In this document: one piece after another, positions 24,691 to 36,084 of the stretch
How positions within the stretch are numbered: position 1 is the stretch's first letter
Layout of the letters: every line of letters begins with the position of its first letter
Made by a program: the position numbers and the translations under genes
Notes under the pieces: generated by a model
Database searches by the model: none
What the model was told of the DNA's origin: nothing
Seen by the model: the letters and a program-made list of their open reading frames with translations, nothing else
NCBI RefSeq assembly: GCF_037975245.1
Contig: NC_092580.1
Coordinates: 34,007,001-34,071,000 of the forward strand
Direction: 5' to 3'
Source: Apostichopus japonicus
Taxonomy: Eukaryota; Echinodermata; Holothuroidea; Aspidochirotida; Stichopodidae
DNA: 64,000 bases

Positions 24691-26226
24691 CCCGAATGAT
24701 TGTTATAATGCCTCGGTTGAGCCATGCCCCCACTCCTTGTGCATACCACTGGTCTATATTCGTAGAGTCTCCCCGTCTTTAGTACATATCAGCCCAGCTT
24801 GAAAGTTAACAATCCTTACATGAGTATTTTATCTGATGGGAGGGTTATCCAAAGGGTATCATAAAATCTTCTTTAATGCTTAAATCCTAAGCTTATCTCA
24901 AATACACACTAGTTGGGATCTTGGTTCTCACTATTGTACATTCTCCTCCAATTTTAAGGCGGAAAACCGCACAGTTACACCTTAAAAGTTTCCAACAAAG
25001 AGGATCCTCAGTACATTATGTAAATTCCAATATTTGAATGTTTTTTCCCCCAACGTTACCGATACTCATAGCTGGTACAGTAACTACTGTTTATGTCCTG
25101 TAACACAAATTGCCGTGTTACGAACACAAAGTAGTAATTACTGATGCACGGTTGGGTCAATAAATCTATACAACCGCATGTCCGATTTAGTTCATACTTG
25201 AGTTGGTGATATGACTACCGTATATGTAATATATACATTTTCTTTACAACAATAATTTTAACGTCGTTAAAATTCATGATGGTTAAAGGTTAATGGGAAA
25301 TTGTCAAACACAGTTTGTAAAAATGATGTCTCAACAACCACAAGCTTTATTCGTATGATCTTGGACATTTATGTTCATAAACTTTGTTGACATGATAACA
25401 TTATGAAAAAGTGAAAAAACTCCCAACGTCCAGAGGTTCGAAACCAATAAGGAATGTGGTCATTTCACTGTAGGCATTTGACTCTGTATTGAACAATGCT
25501 ACTTCTGTTTTGGTGACATACTTGCCTAACTCTAGAGATCAATCATGATGCTAACCAACTCGAAATCATTTGTGAATCATAAGGCCGGATCTCGATAGAG
25601 ATACTCTGAACATATTGTTAGTACATTAATAATTTTAGTACAGAAGTGCAGAAAAAAATACATATGTACCATATTTGCTGTGGAAAAGATAATAAACGTT
25701 GATGGACTTGCCAGGACTTGGTCTCAAGCCCATGTTTCAGACATTCGGATGCAAGTTCAAGCCCGAGTACCAATCCGAGTCAACAAAAACTAGATTCAAG
25801 TCCGAGTCCGGACTTGGGTACTACAGCACTGCTATAATGTGTGAAATGTTTGAAACATAGCTCATGAATGAGTGTATAGTTCTATGCCTCCGTGCCCGAT
25901 TATTAGTAGTAGTACAGTAATCGCATTGTTGCCGGTCAGTCGGTGTACCATCTATCATTAAAACGTATAGCGTTCAATAAGATATATATCAGCTTGATAC
26001 TAGTACATTCTTACGTACATTCCAATTTCTTACAAGTAGGGGCGAACATACTGAGGGATGTGCGGTTCAACCACCCCCTCCCCGAGATAATCAGAAGGTC
26101 AGCCACAAATCGGTACCAAGTCGATCTTAATCGGACCCGATATAAGCAAATATTTATATTGGATGAATATGGTTTCATTTTATCCCTTTGAATCTATTCC
26201 GTGTTTTTTATCTATTATTCATTCAG

Positions 26227-26474
26227 ATAAAACATTTGTTCATCTGTGGGGTCACTTCAGGTGGGGATTATTTGACGAATATGTTCAAACAGAATATGGA
26301 GTTGCGGAACTGTGTACTGCAGGCATTATCTTCGAAGATGTGATGATTAGTGGGGATTCTCGAGCAGAAGTCCCTAGCACTAACTCTTGTCTTCGCAAGG
26401 AGAGATTTTACTATAAAGCCAAAAATACAGAAAATACAACGGCCTCAATTATGTCCATCAGTGACGCTGATCAG
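26227..26474 (+). CDS. CLCA-HYR gene, coding exon 4 (zincin motif region)
   Basis: 248 bp, phase 1 in, 0 out, residues 173-255. The motif KTFVHLWGHFRWGLFDEY (residues 174-191) is collinear with the CLCA signature F-V-H-E-W-A-H-L-R-W-G-V-F-D-E-Y. In CLCA proteins HExxH binds zinc and the glutamate catalyses self-cleavage. Here codon 179 is CTG (Leu) in place of Glu, while both histidines (178, 182) and D189/E190 are kept. Later C-T-A-G-I and TTASIMSISDADQ match CLCA C-S-A-G-I and K-A-S-I-M. Acceptor ATTCAG, donor CAG|GTAAGA. Confidence 0.88.
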
Positions 26475-26699
26475 GTAAGAGATGTATCATAAGTAATACA
26501 GTACATTTTGTACAATTTTAAGGTAGCCATACATGTGAAGGCGGAAACAGGAGGCGGTTTCTAACACATTATTCATTATACACATCTTGTAAGTGGACTT
26601 TTCTTGATGCAATGTTTTAATTGGCAATTACTCGTTGAAAACAACATTAAGGAGGCTCGTAGTAAAATAGTAATATCAATCACTCTAGATTGACACTTG

Positions 26700-27890
26700 C
26701 GTAAGAAGCTAGCAAGAGTCAAGGAGTCAGAGGAAGATGTATGGAGCAGAAAGCCAGCTTGGTGGTATACTAAGAAGTAGGAAGCTATCAAGGGTCAAGG
26801 AGTCGTTGAAAGATGTGTGGAACAGAAAGCCAGCTTGGTGGTATACTAAGAAGTAGGAAGCTATGAAGGGTCAAGGAGTCAGAGGAAGATGTATGGAGCA
26901 GAAAGCCAGCTTGGTGGTATACTAAGAAGTAGGAAGCTATCGAGGGTCAAGGAGTCAGAGGAAGATGTATGGAGCAGAAAGCCAGCTTGGTGGTATACTA
27001 AGAAGTAGGAAGCTATCAAGGGTCAAGGAGTCGGAGAAAGATGTGTGGAACAGAAAGCCAGCTTGGTGGTATACTAAGAAGTAGGAAGCTATCGAGGGTC
27101 AAGGAGTCAGAGGAAGATGTATGGAGCAGAAAGCCAGCTTGGTGGTATACTAAGAAGTAGGAAGCTATCGAGGGTCAAGGAGTCAGAGGAAGATGTATGG
27201 AGCAGAAAGCCAGCTTGGTGGTATACTAAGAAGTAGAAAGCTATCAAGAGTCAAGGAGTCAGAGGAAGATGTGTGGAACAGAAAGCCAGCTTGGTGGTAT
27301 ACTAAGAAGTAGGAAGCTATGAAGGGTCAAGGAGTCAGAGGAAGATGTATGGAGCAGAAAGCCAGCTTGGTATATACTAAGAAGTAGGAAGCTATCAAGA
27401 GTCAAGGAGTCAGAGGAAGATGTGTGGAACAGAAAGCCAGCTTGGTGGTATACTAAGAAGTAGGAAGCTATCGAGGGTCAAGGAGTCAGAGGAAGATGTA
27501 TGGAGCAGAAAGCCAGCTTGGTGGTATACTAAGAAGTAGGAAGCTATCAAGAGTCAAGGAGTCAGAGGAAGATGTGTGGAACAGAAAGCCAGCTTGGTGG
27601 TATACTAAGAAGTAGGAAGCTATGAAGGGTCAAGGAGTCAGAGGAAGATGTGTGGAACAGAAAGCCAGCTTGGTGGTATACTAAGAAGTAGGAAGCTATG
27701 AAGGGTCAAGGAGTCGGAGAAAGATGTGTGGAACAGAAAGCCAGCTTGGTGGTATACTAAGAAGTAGGAAGCTGTCAAGGGCCAAGGAGTCAGAGGAAGA
27801 TGTACGGAGCATAAAGCCAGCTTGGTGGTATACTAAGAAGTAGGAAGCTATCAAGGGTCAAAGGTCAAGGAGTCGGAGAAAGATGTATGA
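26700..27890. repeat. 76-bp minisatellite, first block (~15 copies)
   Basis: The unit runs GTAGGAAGCTATC-A/G-AGGG through TCAAGGAGTCAGAGGAAGAT and GAAAGCCAGCTTGGTGG to TATACTAAGAA. Successive GTAGGAAGCT starts, for example 26,777 and 26,853, are 76 bp apart. Copies differ at a few alternating positions (GTATGGAGCA versus GTGTGGAACA), so some arose as multi-unit duplications. Confidence 0.95.
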
Positions 27891-28721
<831 letters not shown>

Positions 28722-28849
28722 AGAGGAACACAGACAAATTGACGAGTCTAGAGAATTTGAATGAGAACGTAAACTATATTGAACAATGGAGTTTGAACCA
28801 ACAACAAGTGGTAATTACAAATATATAGAAAATTGCTCACAAACTTAAC

Positions 28850-29545
28850 AAGATGGGATACACTTTAAAACACGTTGGTCTCTTCCAACGGCGATATCCC
28901 TCAGCGGCCACGACCTTGATGACTACGATTCTCGGTGGGTTGTACCGCGAAATTCACTGGTCCTCGACGAAGTTTCTCGCGATCCCAGAAACAGCAGTCA
29001 CCTTCATTCCGGCGATGCTCCAAAATAGAAGACGGACTTCCAGCCACAATCGAGTGAAGCACAAGTCGAACTTCTCGCCGACTAATTATTACCAGAGTCA
29101 GTCCAAAATCAGCTTTATAACCACCAACTCCTGGCGTAACAAACTTCCTCAACGGAGACAGAAATTCTTCACCTTCTCCGAAATAAAGACTGGAAAACTG
29201 TAGTTTCACAGCAAAGTCCTCTTCAAACTTCTGAATGGAAGTGTAGAATCAATCTTGGTATCGATATCTCAATCCCTCAGAAACTACTGGCAGTTGAGCA
29301 CTGACGATATATAGTAGAATGGTATAATACGTGTCGTCGCTTGTATTCGTTCAGAAACTGAGAAACTTTCCGATCTGGGGCGGGTTTTTATACGATTCGC
29401 CATGTCTAGAATCATCTAGAACTTTCTCGATACACCTGAGTAACAATCAGGAATGTAACCTGGCGTGCAGAGAACATGTTGTCTGCTTTACACCAGATGC
29501 CGCGTATCATCATATCTGGTCAAGTGAAATGATACCATGGAAACA
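28850..29545. mobile_element. Probable transposable-element fragment of unknown class
   Basis: A block of higher GC content than its flanks with open frames on both strands (28,853-29,203 plus; 28,901-29,209 minus), neither recognised. Its right part has a TATA-like TTTTTATACG near 29,382 and TCTAGAA-type pentamers at 29,404-29,425. It could be a terminal repeat or promoter region of a retroelement, but no defining protein motif was found. Confidence 0.25.
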
Positions 29546-29784
29546 ATAACTGTAAATCATTTCAGTTGTTGTAACTTTGTCTTAATATTGGGAACCTCAT
29601 TATCATGATCATGGGATAATTAGAATAGGCTAATATATCTCCAATATTTTGTATAGGTTAGGCTATTGCTAGCGATGACATAACCAGTGTAATGACTATC
29701 ATATGGGAAGCATACTCACTCTTTCCCCAGTAATAAGATTATACAACGTATACAATTTGTCATCGGTTGTCACTCTATCCCTAG

Positions 29785-30009
29785 ATTGTGGACTTTTGCG
29801 ACAGTAACAAAAGCGATATTCGATCGCTTCACAACCAGGACGCAAACAATCGCCATAATAAGATGTGTAACAAACTCAGTTCATGGGAGATTATGCGACG
29901 TCACACAGATTTTGCTAACGGATCACGTCAGGCCAATGATACTATTCCAAGATTTACAATACTTTTACCCAGAAGAAAAGCGATTTTCATGGAAGACAGC
30001 AACACCTGT
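29785..30009 (+). CDS. CLCA-HYR gene, coding exon 5 (end of CLCA N domain)
   Basis: 225 bp, phase 0-0, residues 256-330. IVDFCDSN at the start, then K-M-C-N-K-L-S-S-W-E-I-M-R...DF, is collinear with the CLCA cysteine segment I-V-E-F-C ... K-C-N-x-R-S-T-W-E-V-I-x-x-S-x-D-F. After PRFTILLPRRKAIF, where CLCA proteins enter the VWA domain (LVLDxSGSM), this protein reads MEDSNTC with no DxSxS MIDAS motif. Acceptor TATCCCTAG, donor TGT|GTAAGT. NGS and NDT sequons are present. Confidence 0.85.
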
Positions 30010-30848
30010 GTAAGTGACTGACAAACACAATAACGTTTGTAATGTTAAGGTTCACGTATTTTGTCAAACCACGAACTTATTAGTCTTGAAGAGGATAATC
30101 ATCGTTTTTCAATGTTATCTCAACTTACTCTATCTCTTCAATTCTCAAATAATATATAGTTTTTTGCCTGCTGATTGGTATTACGTAAAATTCATGAACA
30201 CCGACATGACTGTATAATGTGTTAATTAATCCATAGTGATTGTCTCTCTTGCAATACAATTTAAAACGGAAACGAGTTCACACCAGTGATTTTCCTATGC
30301 GTCTACAAACGTAGTCTATGTAATACTGTTTATGAAACCAACGCACATGCTCGTTACTTTTCATACTATCATGTCGTAATGATCATTCCGAAGAACTGCC
30401 TTAAACTATTGTGATATAAAACAACTAATACTTACGGTCCATGTTATAGTAAACAAGAGTATAACGAGCGGCGCAAATTACGGATGAATGGCTAAATAAT
30501 TATTCTATTACTCTGTAATTTACTTTTTCTCTGTTACATACGAAGATTCATTATTGCAACTCGACAACAGGTTTACAATTCGGCTTTATTTGCATTCTGA
30601 TTCCCTGCATCTTGTGTTTTGGGTATGAAATAATGTCTCCATTTTTGTTTTCGTCTTCAATGACGTCAGTCACGGTTAATCCTGCATTTTAAATTTCGTT
30701 GTCCTTTTCTACCCTTTTGAACAAGATTTACCCGTCGATTAATACTAAAACTTGTCGCAAATGCTTGAGTTGATGCTAAACTAAGAATTATACAATGTGC
30801 AATATATGACAGTGAAAGTTCTCCCTTCTTTCCGGTTTACTTGACCAG
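30010..30848 (+). other. Intron 5
   Basis: 839 bp with a strong acceptor pyrimidine tract (TTCTCCCTTCTTTCC). Nothing else recognised. Confidence 0.7.
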
Positions 30849-31013
30849 ATTAATGATAGCAACAATACTCTGGATGTCAAGCAACGTAACGAATGTTATT
30901 TGTTACGTTCAACAATATCGGTCACCACAAGTCAGAAGATACATTTATTTCACAACAGTACACGTTATTGTGTATATGATCATAGAAGAGGAGCAATGGG
31001 AGAATGTTTTGAT
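30849..31013 (+). CDS. CLCA-HYR gene, coding exon 6 (unrecognised segment in VWA position)
   Basis: 165 bp, phase 0-0, residues 331-385. Supported by an excellent acceptor (tract then GACCAG), a consensus donor GAT|GTAAGT and an open frame in the required phase. The peptide (LDVKQRNECYLLRST, then HLFHNSTRYCVYDHR) has no clear family match and contains three cysteines and NNT/NST sequons. Position argues for a diverged, shortened VWA segment, but the sequence alone does not show it. Confidence 0.6.
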
Positions 31014-31555
31014 GTAAGTATTTAGTACTTTATTGTCCGTCATTACCATTGACGAATTTGTTTGACTTCTTTGGCATGTTATATACTACCTATAACCTTG
31101 AGAACAAAGGTTGGCTGACAGTTATCTGGGCCCTGGAAAAACGCCATGTCATCCCGCCGACTCCATCAGTGGCATAGCCAGCAATTAAAACGTGACTGGA
31201 TCCTGGACACTCTTATTTATATTAGATACCATGTTCAGATTAAGCCCGTTTCAAAAACAACCAACACATAAATAGGGTGCTCAATACAAGAAGAAAAGTT
31301 ATATAACAATCTTACTAAATTTTGGATTTGATTGGCAGGTCACGAAGATTAGTGGTCTCCTATTCTGATCAAGGCCATCGGACGCTGCCAAATTTCCCGA
31401 CCGTTCAGATCGCCACGGTTAGAAAATAACTTAGATATGTCCATATGTTACGAATATTGCTCCTGTAAGAAATGTCATATCCTTATTGGCACGTTTATAG
31501 CATGTGCATGATTAACAAATTCACGCTGCAGTATGTTTTATTCCAACCATAATAG
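31014..31555 (+). other. Intron 6
   Basis: 542 bp. Nothing recognised. No other in-phase exon candidate with good splice sites was seen. Confidence 0.6.
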
Positions 31556-31759
31556 TACACGTCCGTAGATATGAATAACGATGTCTTGGTGTTCGAAAGT
31601 GGTCTGTCCATGTACAAGAATTCACTAACATCAAATGTGAGCTCATCTAAACCAATTTTAATTGCAAAAGAAATAGAAGAAGGGTGGCAACATGAATACA
31701 AGTCCACTGCGGAGTACATTACCTCTATAAATTATGACGATGTCGAAAGCAACATAAGG
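31556..31759 (+). CDS. CLCA-HYR gene, coding exon 7 (possible degenerate VWA C-terminal half)
   Basis: 204 bp, phase 0-0, residues 386-453, donor AGG|GTAAGT. NNDVLVFESGLSMYKNSL could be read as the VWA strand normally holding VLLTDG, followed by PILIAKEIEEGWQHEY and a helix-like tail, but the D-G metal-site residues are absent. The acceptor AACCATAATAG is weak. It was chosen because it gives the correct phase and avoids stops that follow the two alternative AG sites. Confidence 0.6.
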
Positions 31760-32777
31760 GTAAGTTCATTTCTATTATTAATATTAAATTGGCCATAAAT
31801 CCATTGTTGCGTACTTGCAGTTTTTAAGGTAACCATCGGCGTTTGGCAATGGAAATCACTCAGCATGCAGTCGACGGATTGCAAAGCTACAGTTTTAGTC
31901 TTCAATACATATGGCCTAAGTTATTAATTTATATAATTAGAGACCATATGGACGAAGCCATGATATCTGATATCAGTTTTCGAGGCGACAACTATAAATT
32001 TCAGTTTAATGTTTTGTATTCAGAAAACTGACGTAATTTTACTTATATTTTATGATTGTTGTAATTTATAGGCCTAAGGAATAACTGCAGTGTAAGCACT
32101 TGAAATACTGATTGGTTTAGCATTTTATGTATAGCAGATTGTAACAGACATAAAATAGTAATAGAATTGAACACCCTTATGATATAACATGTATGATAAA
32201 AGTTGCAAGACCACTAAACTTATAGATAAGATGAACTTCACACTTTCGAGTACTTTCAACAAAGTGTTCTGGGAACCTAACATTAAATGGGCAGAACAAA
32301 CGCCACTAGGGGAATGTAGAAGTAAAAATGCTATTTTCGAAAAAGACTCCAAATTCGATGTAAAACGTTGAATTGGAAGACACCGACATGAAAGTTGTAA
32401 TGCATAAGCCCTTGCAGGCTTCTCCCACATTCATGGTTGCTTTAGGGTCGCAAATGTAACATCACCATCATCTTCGTCGTCATTGTAGTCGTCGTCATCA
32501 TCATCATTCTCATTCTCATCCTCATCGTCATCGTCATCATCATCAGAGTGAAAATATCTTACTATCAACGATAGTCAAATTTCGGAAATCCTGTATACTT
32601 TAACACTTAATATTCTCAATTGAAAATCACTTATCTTGCTGGATTTTTGGTTATAGGAACATTGTACCGTTTAGTAATGATTTGTACAGGGACGTTCGTT
32701 TCGCCACAACTTTCCAGGTTAGATTCACTTATATCCTATAGTCGGAACTCAATGTTGTATAATGTTATACTCTGCAG
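31760..32777 (+). other. Intron 7
   Basis: 1,018 bp. Contains a TCATCG-type microsatellite at 32,461-32,546. Open frames at 31,843 and 32,189 lack splice sites in phase. Confidence 0.6.
32461..32546. repeat. (TCATCG/TCATCA)n imperfect microsatellite
   Basis: A compound trinucleotide tract of TCA, TCG and TTC triplets. Intronic. Confidence 0.9.
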
Positions 32778-32963
32778 GTAGAGGTCAACGAATTCACTAT
32801 CACTGCTGATACGCAGTATCCATGGCCCCTCCAACTGGATCGTTTATTGGGTAATGGTAAAATACTATGTCGAATTCAGTGGGATTCAGGCAATATTTCC
32901 ATACCTGATTGTGAATATGAAGAATGCTTTATATCGGATAAATTGATCGAGATCCGCTATGAG
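32778..32963 (+). CDS. CLCA-HYR gene, coding exon 8 (post-VWA beta domain)
   Basis: 186 bp, phase 0-0, residues 454-515, acceptor ATACTCTGCAG, donor GAG|GTGAGA. The peptide LDRLLGNGKILCRIQWDSGN roughly follows the CLCA stretch V-D-S-T-V-G-N-D-T-x-F-x-V-T-W, a beta strand after the VWA domain. C485, C499 and C504 (approximate) could form disulfides. NIS sequon. Family match is weaker than in exons 1-5. Confidence 0.65.
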
Positions 32964-33597
32964 GTGAGAGTTTTTAAAAAATCATCATTTCTATTTATAT
33001 CGCTATCATTACATTTGCTGCGCGGTCTACCATACGCTCTAACGCTATTATTTACGGAAGACATGAGAGTGGGGGGGGGGGGGCATATGTCGAGATACCG
33101 TATCAGAAAACCCTGATATCTCAACAAAAATATGTTTGTTTTGCTTTAGACTTACGGCAACTCGAGAACACGCCAAAAATTCGTTTTTGTCTAGTTACCG
33201 ACTTATGCGAAATTGACATCTCGACAAAACTAGTATTTTTGTCAAGTTGCCGACTTTCGATAACTTTACATCTCGACAAAAAAGTGGAGTTTTTTGGAGT
33301 TACCGACTTACGAAAACGCGTTCAAATGACAAACATTGGATAATTGACGTTTTGATGAATTGATGGATATCGTATTTTCGAGTTACCTTAATCCGGTTAT
33401 TCGAAGAAAAAAAGTTGTCGAGATGCCAAGTAAACGGCACCAAAAGAAACTGGCACCAAAAGTTCAATGATGCACTTAACTATTAAATTTTAACCTTCTA
33501 CTAAGGTTTGATAAATTTCGTGCTCGAGTAGGTTAAATAGTGAGACAAGTCTTGATTGCATTGTTGATTTCATGAATTGATTGATAGAGCAGTGTAG
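32964..33597 (+). other. Intron 8
   Basis: 634 bp. Includes a poly(G) run at 33,071-33,083 and the repeat at 33,085-33,430. Confidence 0.65.
33085..33430. repeat. Diverged tandem repeat with ATCTCGACAAAA core
   Basis: ATCTCGACAAAA or its variant recurs near 33,115, 33,210 and 33,270. Each is followed by a GTTACCGACTT phrase, sometimes inverted (GTCGAGAT). Period about 65-75 bp. It occupies most of intron 8. Confidence 0.6.
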
Positions 33598-33928
33598 ATG
33601 ACAGCGTTTCTTTCGAAACTTTTTGACTCAAAATTTTCTTTTACACTAAGAAAGAAATTTGACGTGACCAACAATGTAACGATCAGAAATACGGATATAT
33701 TCAGCATTACTGTTCGAGTGGAGTTGTTCTTCATTAGTGCTGTGAACAATGCATTACCTCCCGTAGTAGTAAAACCCTTTATAAAGAAATGTTTCACTGG
33801 AAGTGGATGGAAGATATACGCCTCCGTTACCTATTTGAGTAAACCTGTATACAACCTCAGTGTGAATGCCACAATTCGAGGACCAGATGGAGCTAGTCAT
33901 GAATTATTGTTGAGCGATATACCTGAAG
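33598..33928 (+). CDS. CLCA-HYR gene, coding exon 9 (CLCA beta-sandwich domain)
   Basis: 331 bp, phase 0 in, 1 out, residues 516-626. WKIYASVTYLSKPVYNLSVN then ATIRGPDGASHELLLSD matches the CLCA domain that reads ...IYANVxxGxxPILNATVTA...VTLxLLDDG. Sequons NVT, NLS and NAT. The acceptor (GTGTAG|ATG) is the in-frame choice; the alternative AG five bases upstream runs into a stop. Donor GAAG|GTGAGT. The first 40 residues are poorly conserved. Confidence 0.75.
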
Positions 33929-34742
33929 GTGAGTATGATTTTCAGATAAATTGTCTTTTAAAAGTCACTCAACTAGGGAATCTTCAAGCATGAAGTTGAA
34001 CGGTGTTAAAGGTGTTTAGGATTAATTAAACTGAATTCGCAAAATTGTAACTAGAAAAAGTCACAAGCCAAAATACAAAATATTGTGATAAGTGGACAAT
34101 AAGGTTCACTGCTAACGGAACAGCCGGGATACACGTGCCTGCCAGTGGGGAAATATCCTCAAGGAAATTGAAGGCACAATTATGGTATTGATCTGACATT
34201 GTCGAACGACATTGAGTAGTATTAAACTCTTAGGGCTACTTACCAAACCTCTGTCAAGTTTCTTTTAAGGGTGAATGAATTTTCAAGACGGCCGCTTCCA
34301 TAAATTGTACTAGTTCAAGCGAGTTAGTCTTATAAAACAACCGTTTGAAAGCACCTTTGCATGATTACCTACAAAAATCTTTAGCAAGTAAAAGTAAGTA
34401 AAAGCAAGTAAGTAAAACATGTTATTTGAGATCACAAGTCTTATGTCCCCCATTTGGGATTTTTTGTTGCATCTGAGGACCTGACGCATTGATCTGTGTC
34501 CTAGACTAAAAGTCCAATCGATGAGGTTGATGAGCCGTAAGTGTTTCAAGGGTCATATCTCTTTGAAGTAAACCAACTTTTCAACTACTGTGATTGCTAA
34601 CATCTTCCCGTCACCTGTCTAAGACACACGTCTAGGATTACTAGGCTTCAACTTTAGGCTTCCTTGCATCACTGCAGAGATGCCACAACTTCCTTCTGTT
34701 TTATGTTTAAACCCAAGTGATGTTAAATTTGCCTTTGTCCAG
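33929..34742 (+). other. Intron 9
   Basis: 814 bp, ending with a good tract (TTTGCCTTTGTCCAG). A short AAGTAAAAGTAAGTAAAAGC repeat lies at 34,386-34,418. Otherwise featureless. Confidence 0.7.
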
Positions 34743-34895
34743 AGTCTGATGATATGATGGACGGGATATATTCAAATGTCATTGATGTCAACGGAAGCGG
34801 ATGCTACTCTGTTCAAGTTACGGTTAAAGGAACAAATAATATTACTTGGAATATGGAAAATCTTCAGCCTAGTGGTGTCGTACCTTCTGAATGCG
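34743..34895 (+). CDS. CLCA-HYR gene, coding exon 10 (end of CLCA beta-sandwich domain)
   Basis: 153 bp, phase 1-1, residues 626-676; the split codon gives Glu. ESDDMMDGIYSNVIDVNGSG then CYSVQVTVKG matches the CLCA tail of this domain: acidic run, D-G-I-Y-S-R, then N-G-R-Y-S-V-K-V. It ends with V-P-S-E-C. This is the first symmetric phase 1-1 exon, the class that permits module insertion. Donor G|GTGAGT. Confidence 0.85.
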
Positions 34896-35941
34896 GTGAG
34901 TACATACCAACCCCCCCCCCCCTCCCTCGCCTCAACGACCTTGGTGCAAGCATTCAAGTATCAGACGTAAATTAAGTATGCATTTGTAGGCTCAGTTAAC
35001 TAGTTCGGGGTTGCCGTTAATCCGTAATTGACGGGAACTATCATATTAGCACCAGGTAGTTGCGTCACAAGCTAAATATAGCTGTTATTTTGCTCTCTGC
35101 CATCTTTGCGACGTCCCCCCCCCCAACCCCCACCTCGCCCCACACACTATCCAAGGAGATAACACACTACCAGGCTTGTTATATCAAGTGTATGGTTATA
35201 AACGTATGCTATCATTATATCGACCGTCCGAAAGTTAACGTGTCCGACGAATATACAGACTTAAGCCGATTAATGTAATAAAACCGATGGACTATGGTGC
35301 TGGACAGACAGTTTCGAAGTGGCTGAATGAATGAAGCCTAAGTCGGTGAAACTGAGCCTCAGATAAAATGAATTTAAATCATAATTATTGTAAATCATAG
35401 ACGAAAACTTAACGGCAATTGAAAATCATATCGATATAGCATTTTGATGTTTTTAAGATTTTTTAAATACTAAATTTGATTCGGCAAGTAACAAATTGTA
35501 CTGGAAAAGTTAATAATCCAATTATTAAGAAATAAATAGGCTTTTGTAGACAAATTGTGAAAGATGTATTTATGGGATGTAAGCAGAATAAGAACAGAAC
35601 ACACAGGATTATTATCTAAGAGTATAGTGCCTTTATCTACAATATATCAAATTCATATTTTTAGTTTGACTACCCCTTCAACAATTTAGCGGCTGGAACC
35701 CAGGAATAAACTGCTCAATTTGGGTAAAGAAACATTCATCATAGTACCGTTAGAAATGGTTTCAACTGTTTTGGAATATTTGCAGAAGTACCTTATATGA
35801 ATTATATGACCGAACTTGTCTATCGCGAAACTTCCCCCTACTCGAACTCTTTGCACCCCTCAGCACCCCCCCCCCCCTTGAAAAGTATAGTTGCGCCACT
35901 GCCCACTAAGTTCAGCGTTATTCCTGTTTTTGTTTCGTCAG
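34896..35941 (+). other. Intron 10
   Basis: 1,046 bp. Poly(C) runs at 34,911-34,922 and 35,116-35,124; a repeat border CAGCACCCC...TTGCGCCACTGCC at 35,861-35,904 (similar to the CAGTGGCG-ended family). Remainder AT-rich without signal. Confidence 0.65.
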
Positions 35942-36028
35942 ACGTACCATTAAATCCTTTAAATGCAGCATTGGAAAATGCCGACTCACTGATGCGGATG
36001 CCGAAAGAGTTGAATTTCCATGTGACAG
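35942..36028 (+). CDS. CLCA-HYR gene, coding exon 11 (linker, tentative)
   Basis: 87 bp, phase 1-1, residues 677-705. Supported by a strong acceptor (CCTGTTTTTGTTTCGTCAG), an open frame in exactly the phase required on both sides and donor ACAG|GTATAG. The peptide DVPLNPLNAALENADSL and following residues is not a recognised domain; S/D-V-P resembles the phrase before the CLCA C-terminal fibronectin-like region, possibly by chance. If skipped, the frame from exon 10 to the first HYR exon is still open. Confidence 0.45.
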
Positions 36029-36084
36029 GTATAGTTTTCAGTGTATTGAGTAGTGTTATGCCAAGCCAGCATTTTCCAGCAAGT

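Larger units (their letters stand above)
20549..26226 (+). other. Intron 3
   Basis: 5,678 bp. Contains the SINE at 22,259-22,628 and a short tandem duplication at 24,605-24,690. The open frames at 21,057-21,479 and 23,862-24,182 are described or rejected elsewhere. The rest holds nothing I recognise. Confidence 0.7.

Noticed and set aside
31843-32371. Possible extra exons in intron 7
   Set aside because: Open frames exist but no acceptor/donor pair keeps phase 0 to 0, and no CLCA resemblance.
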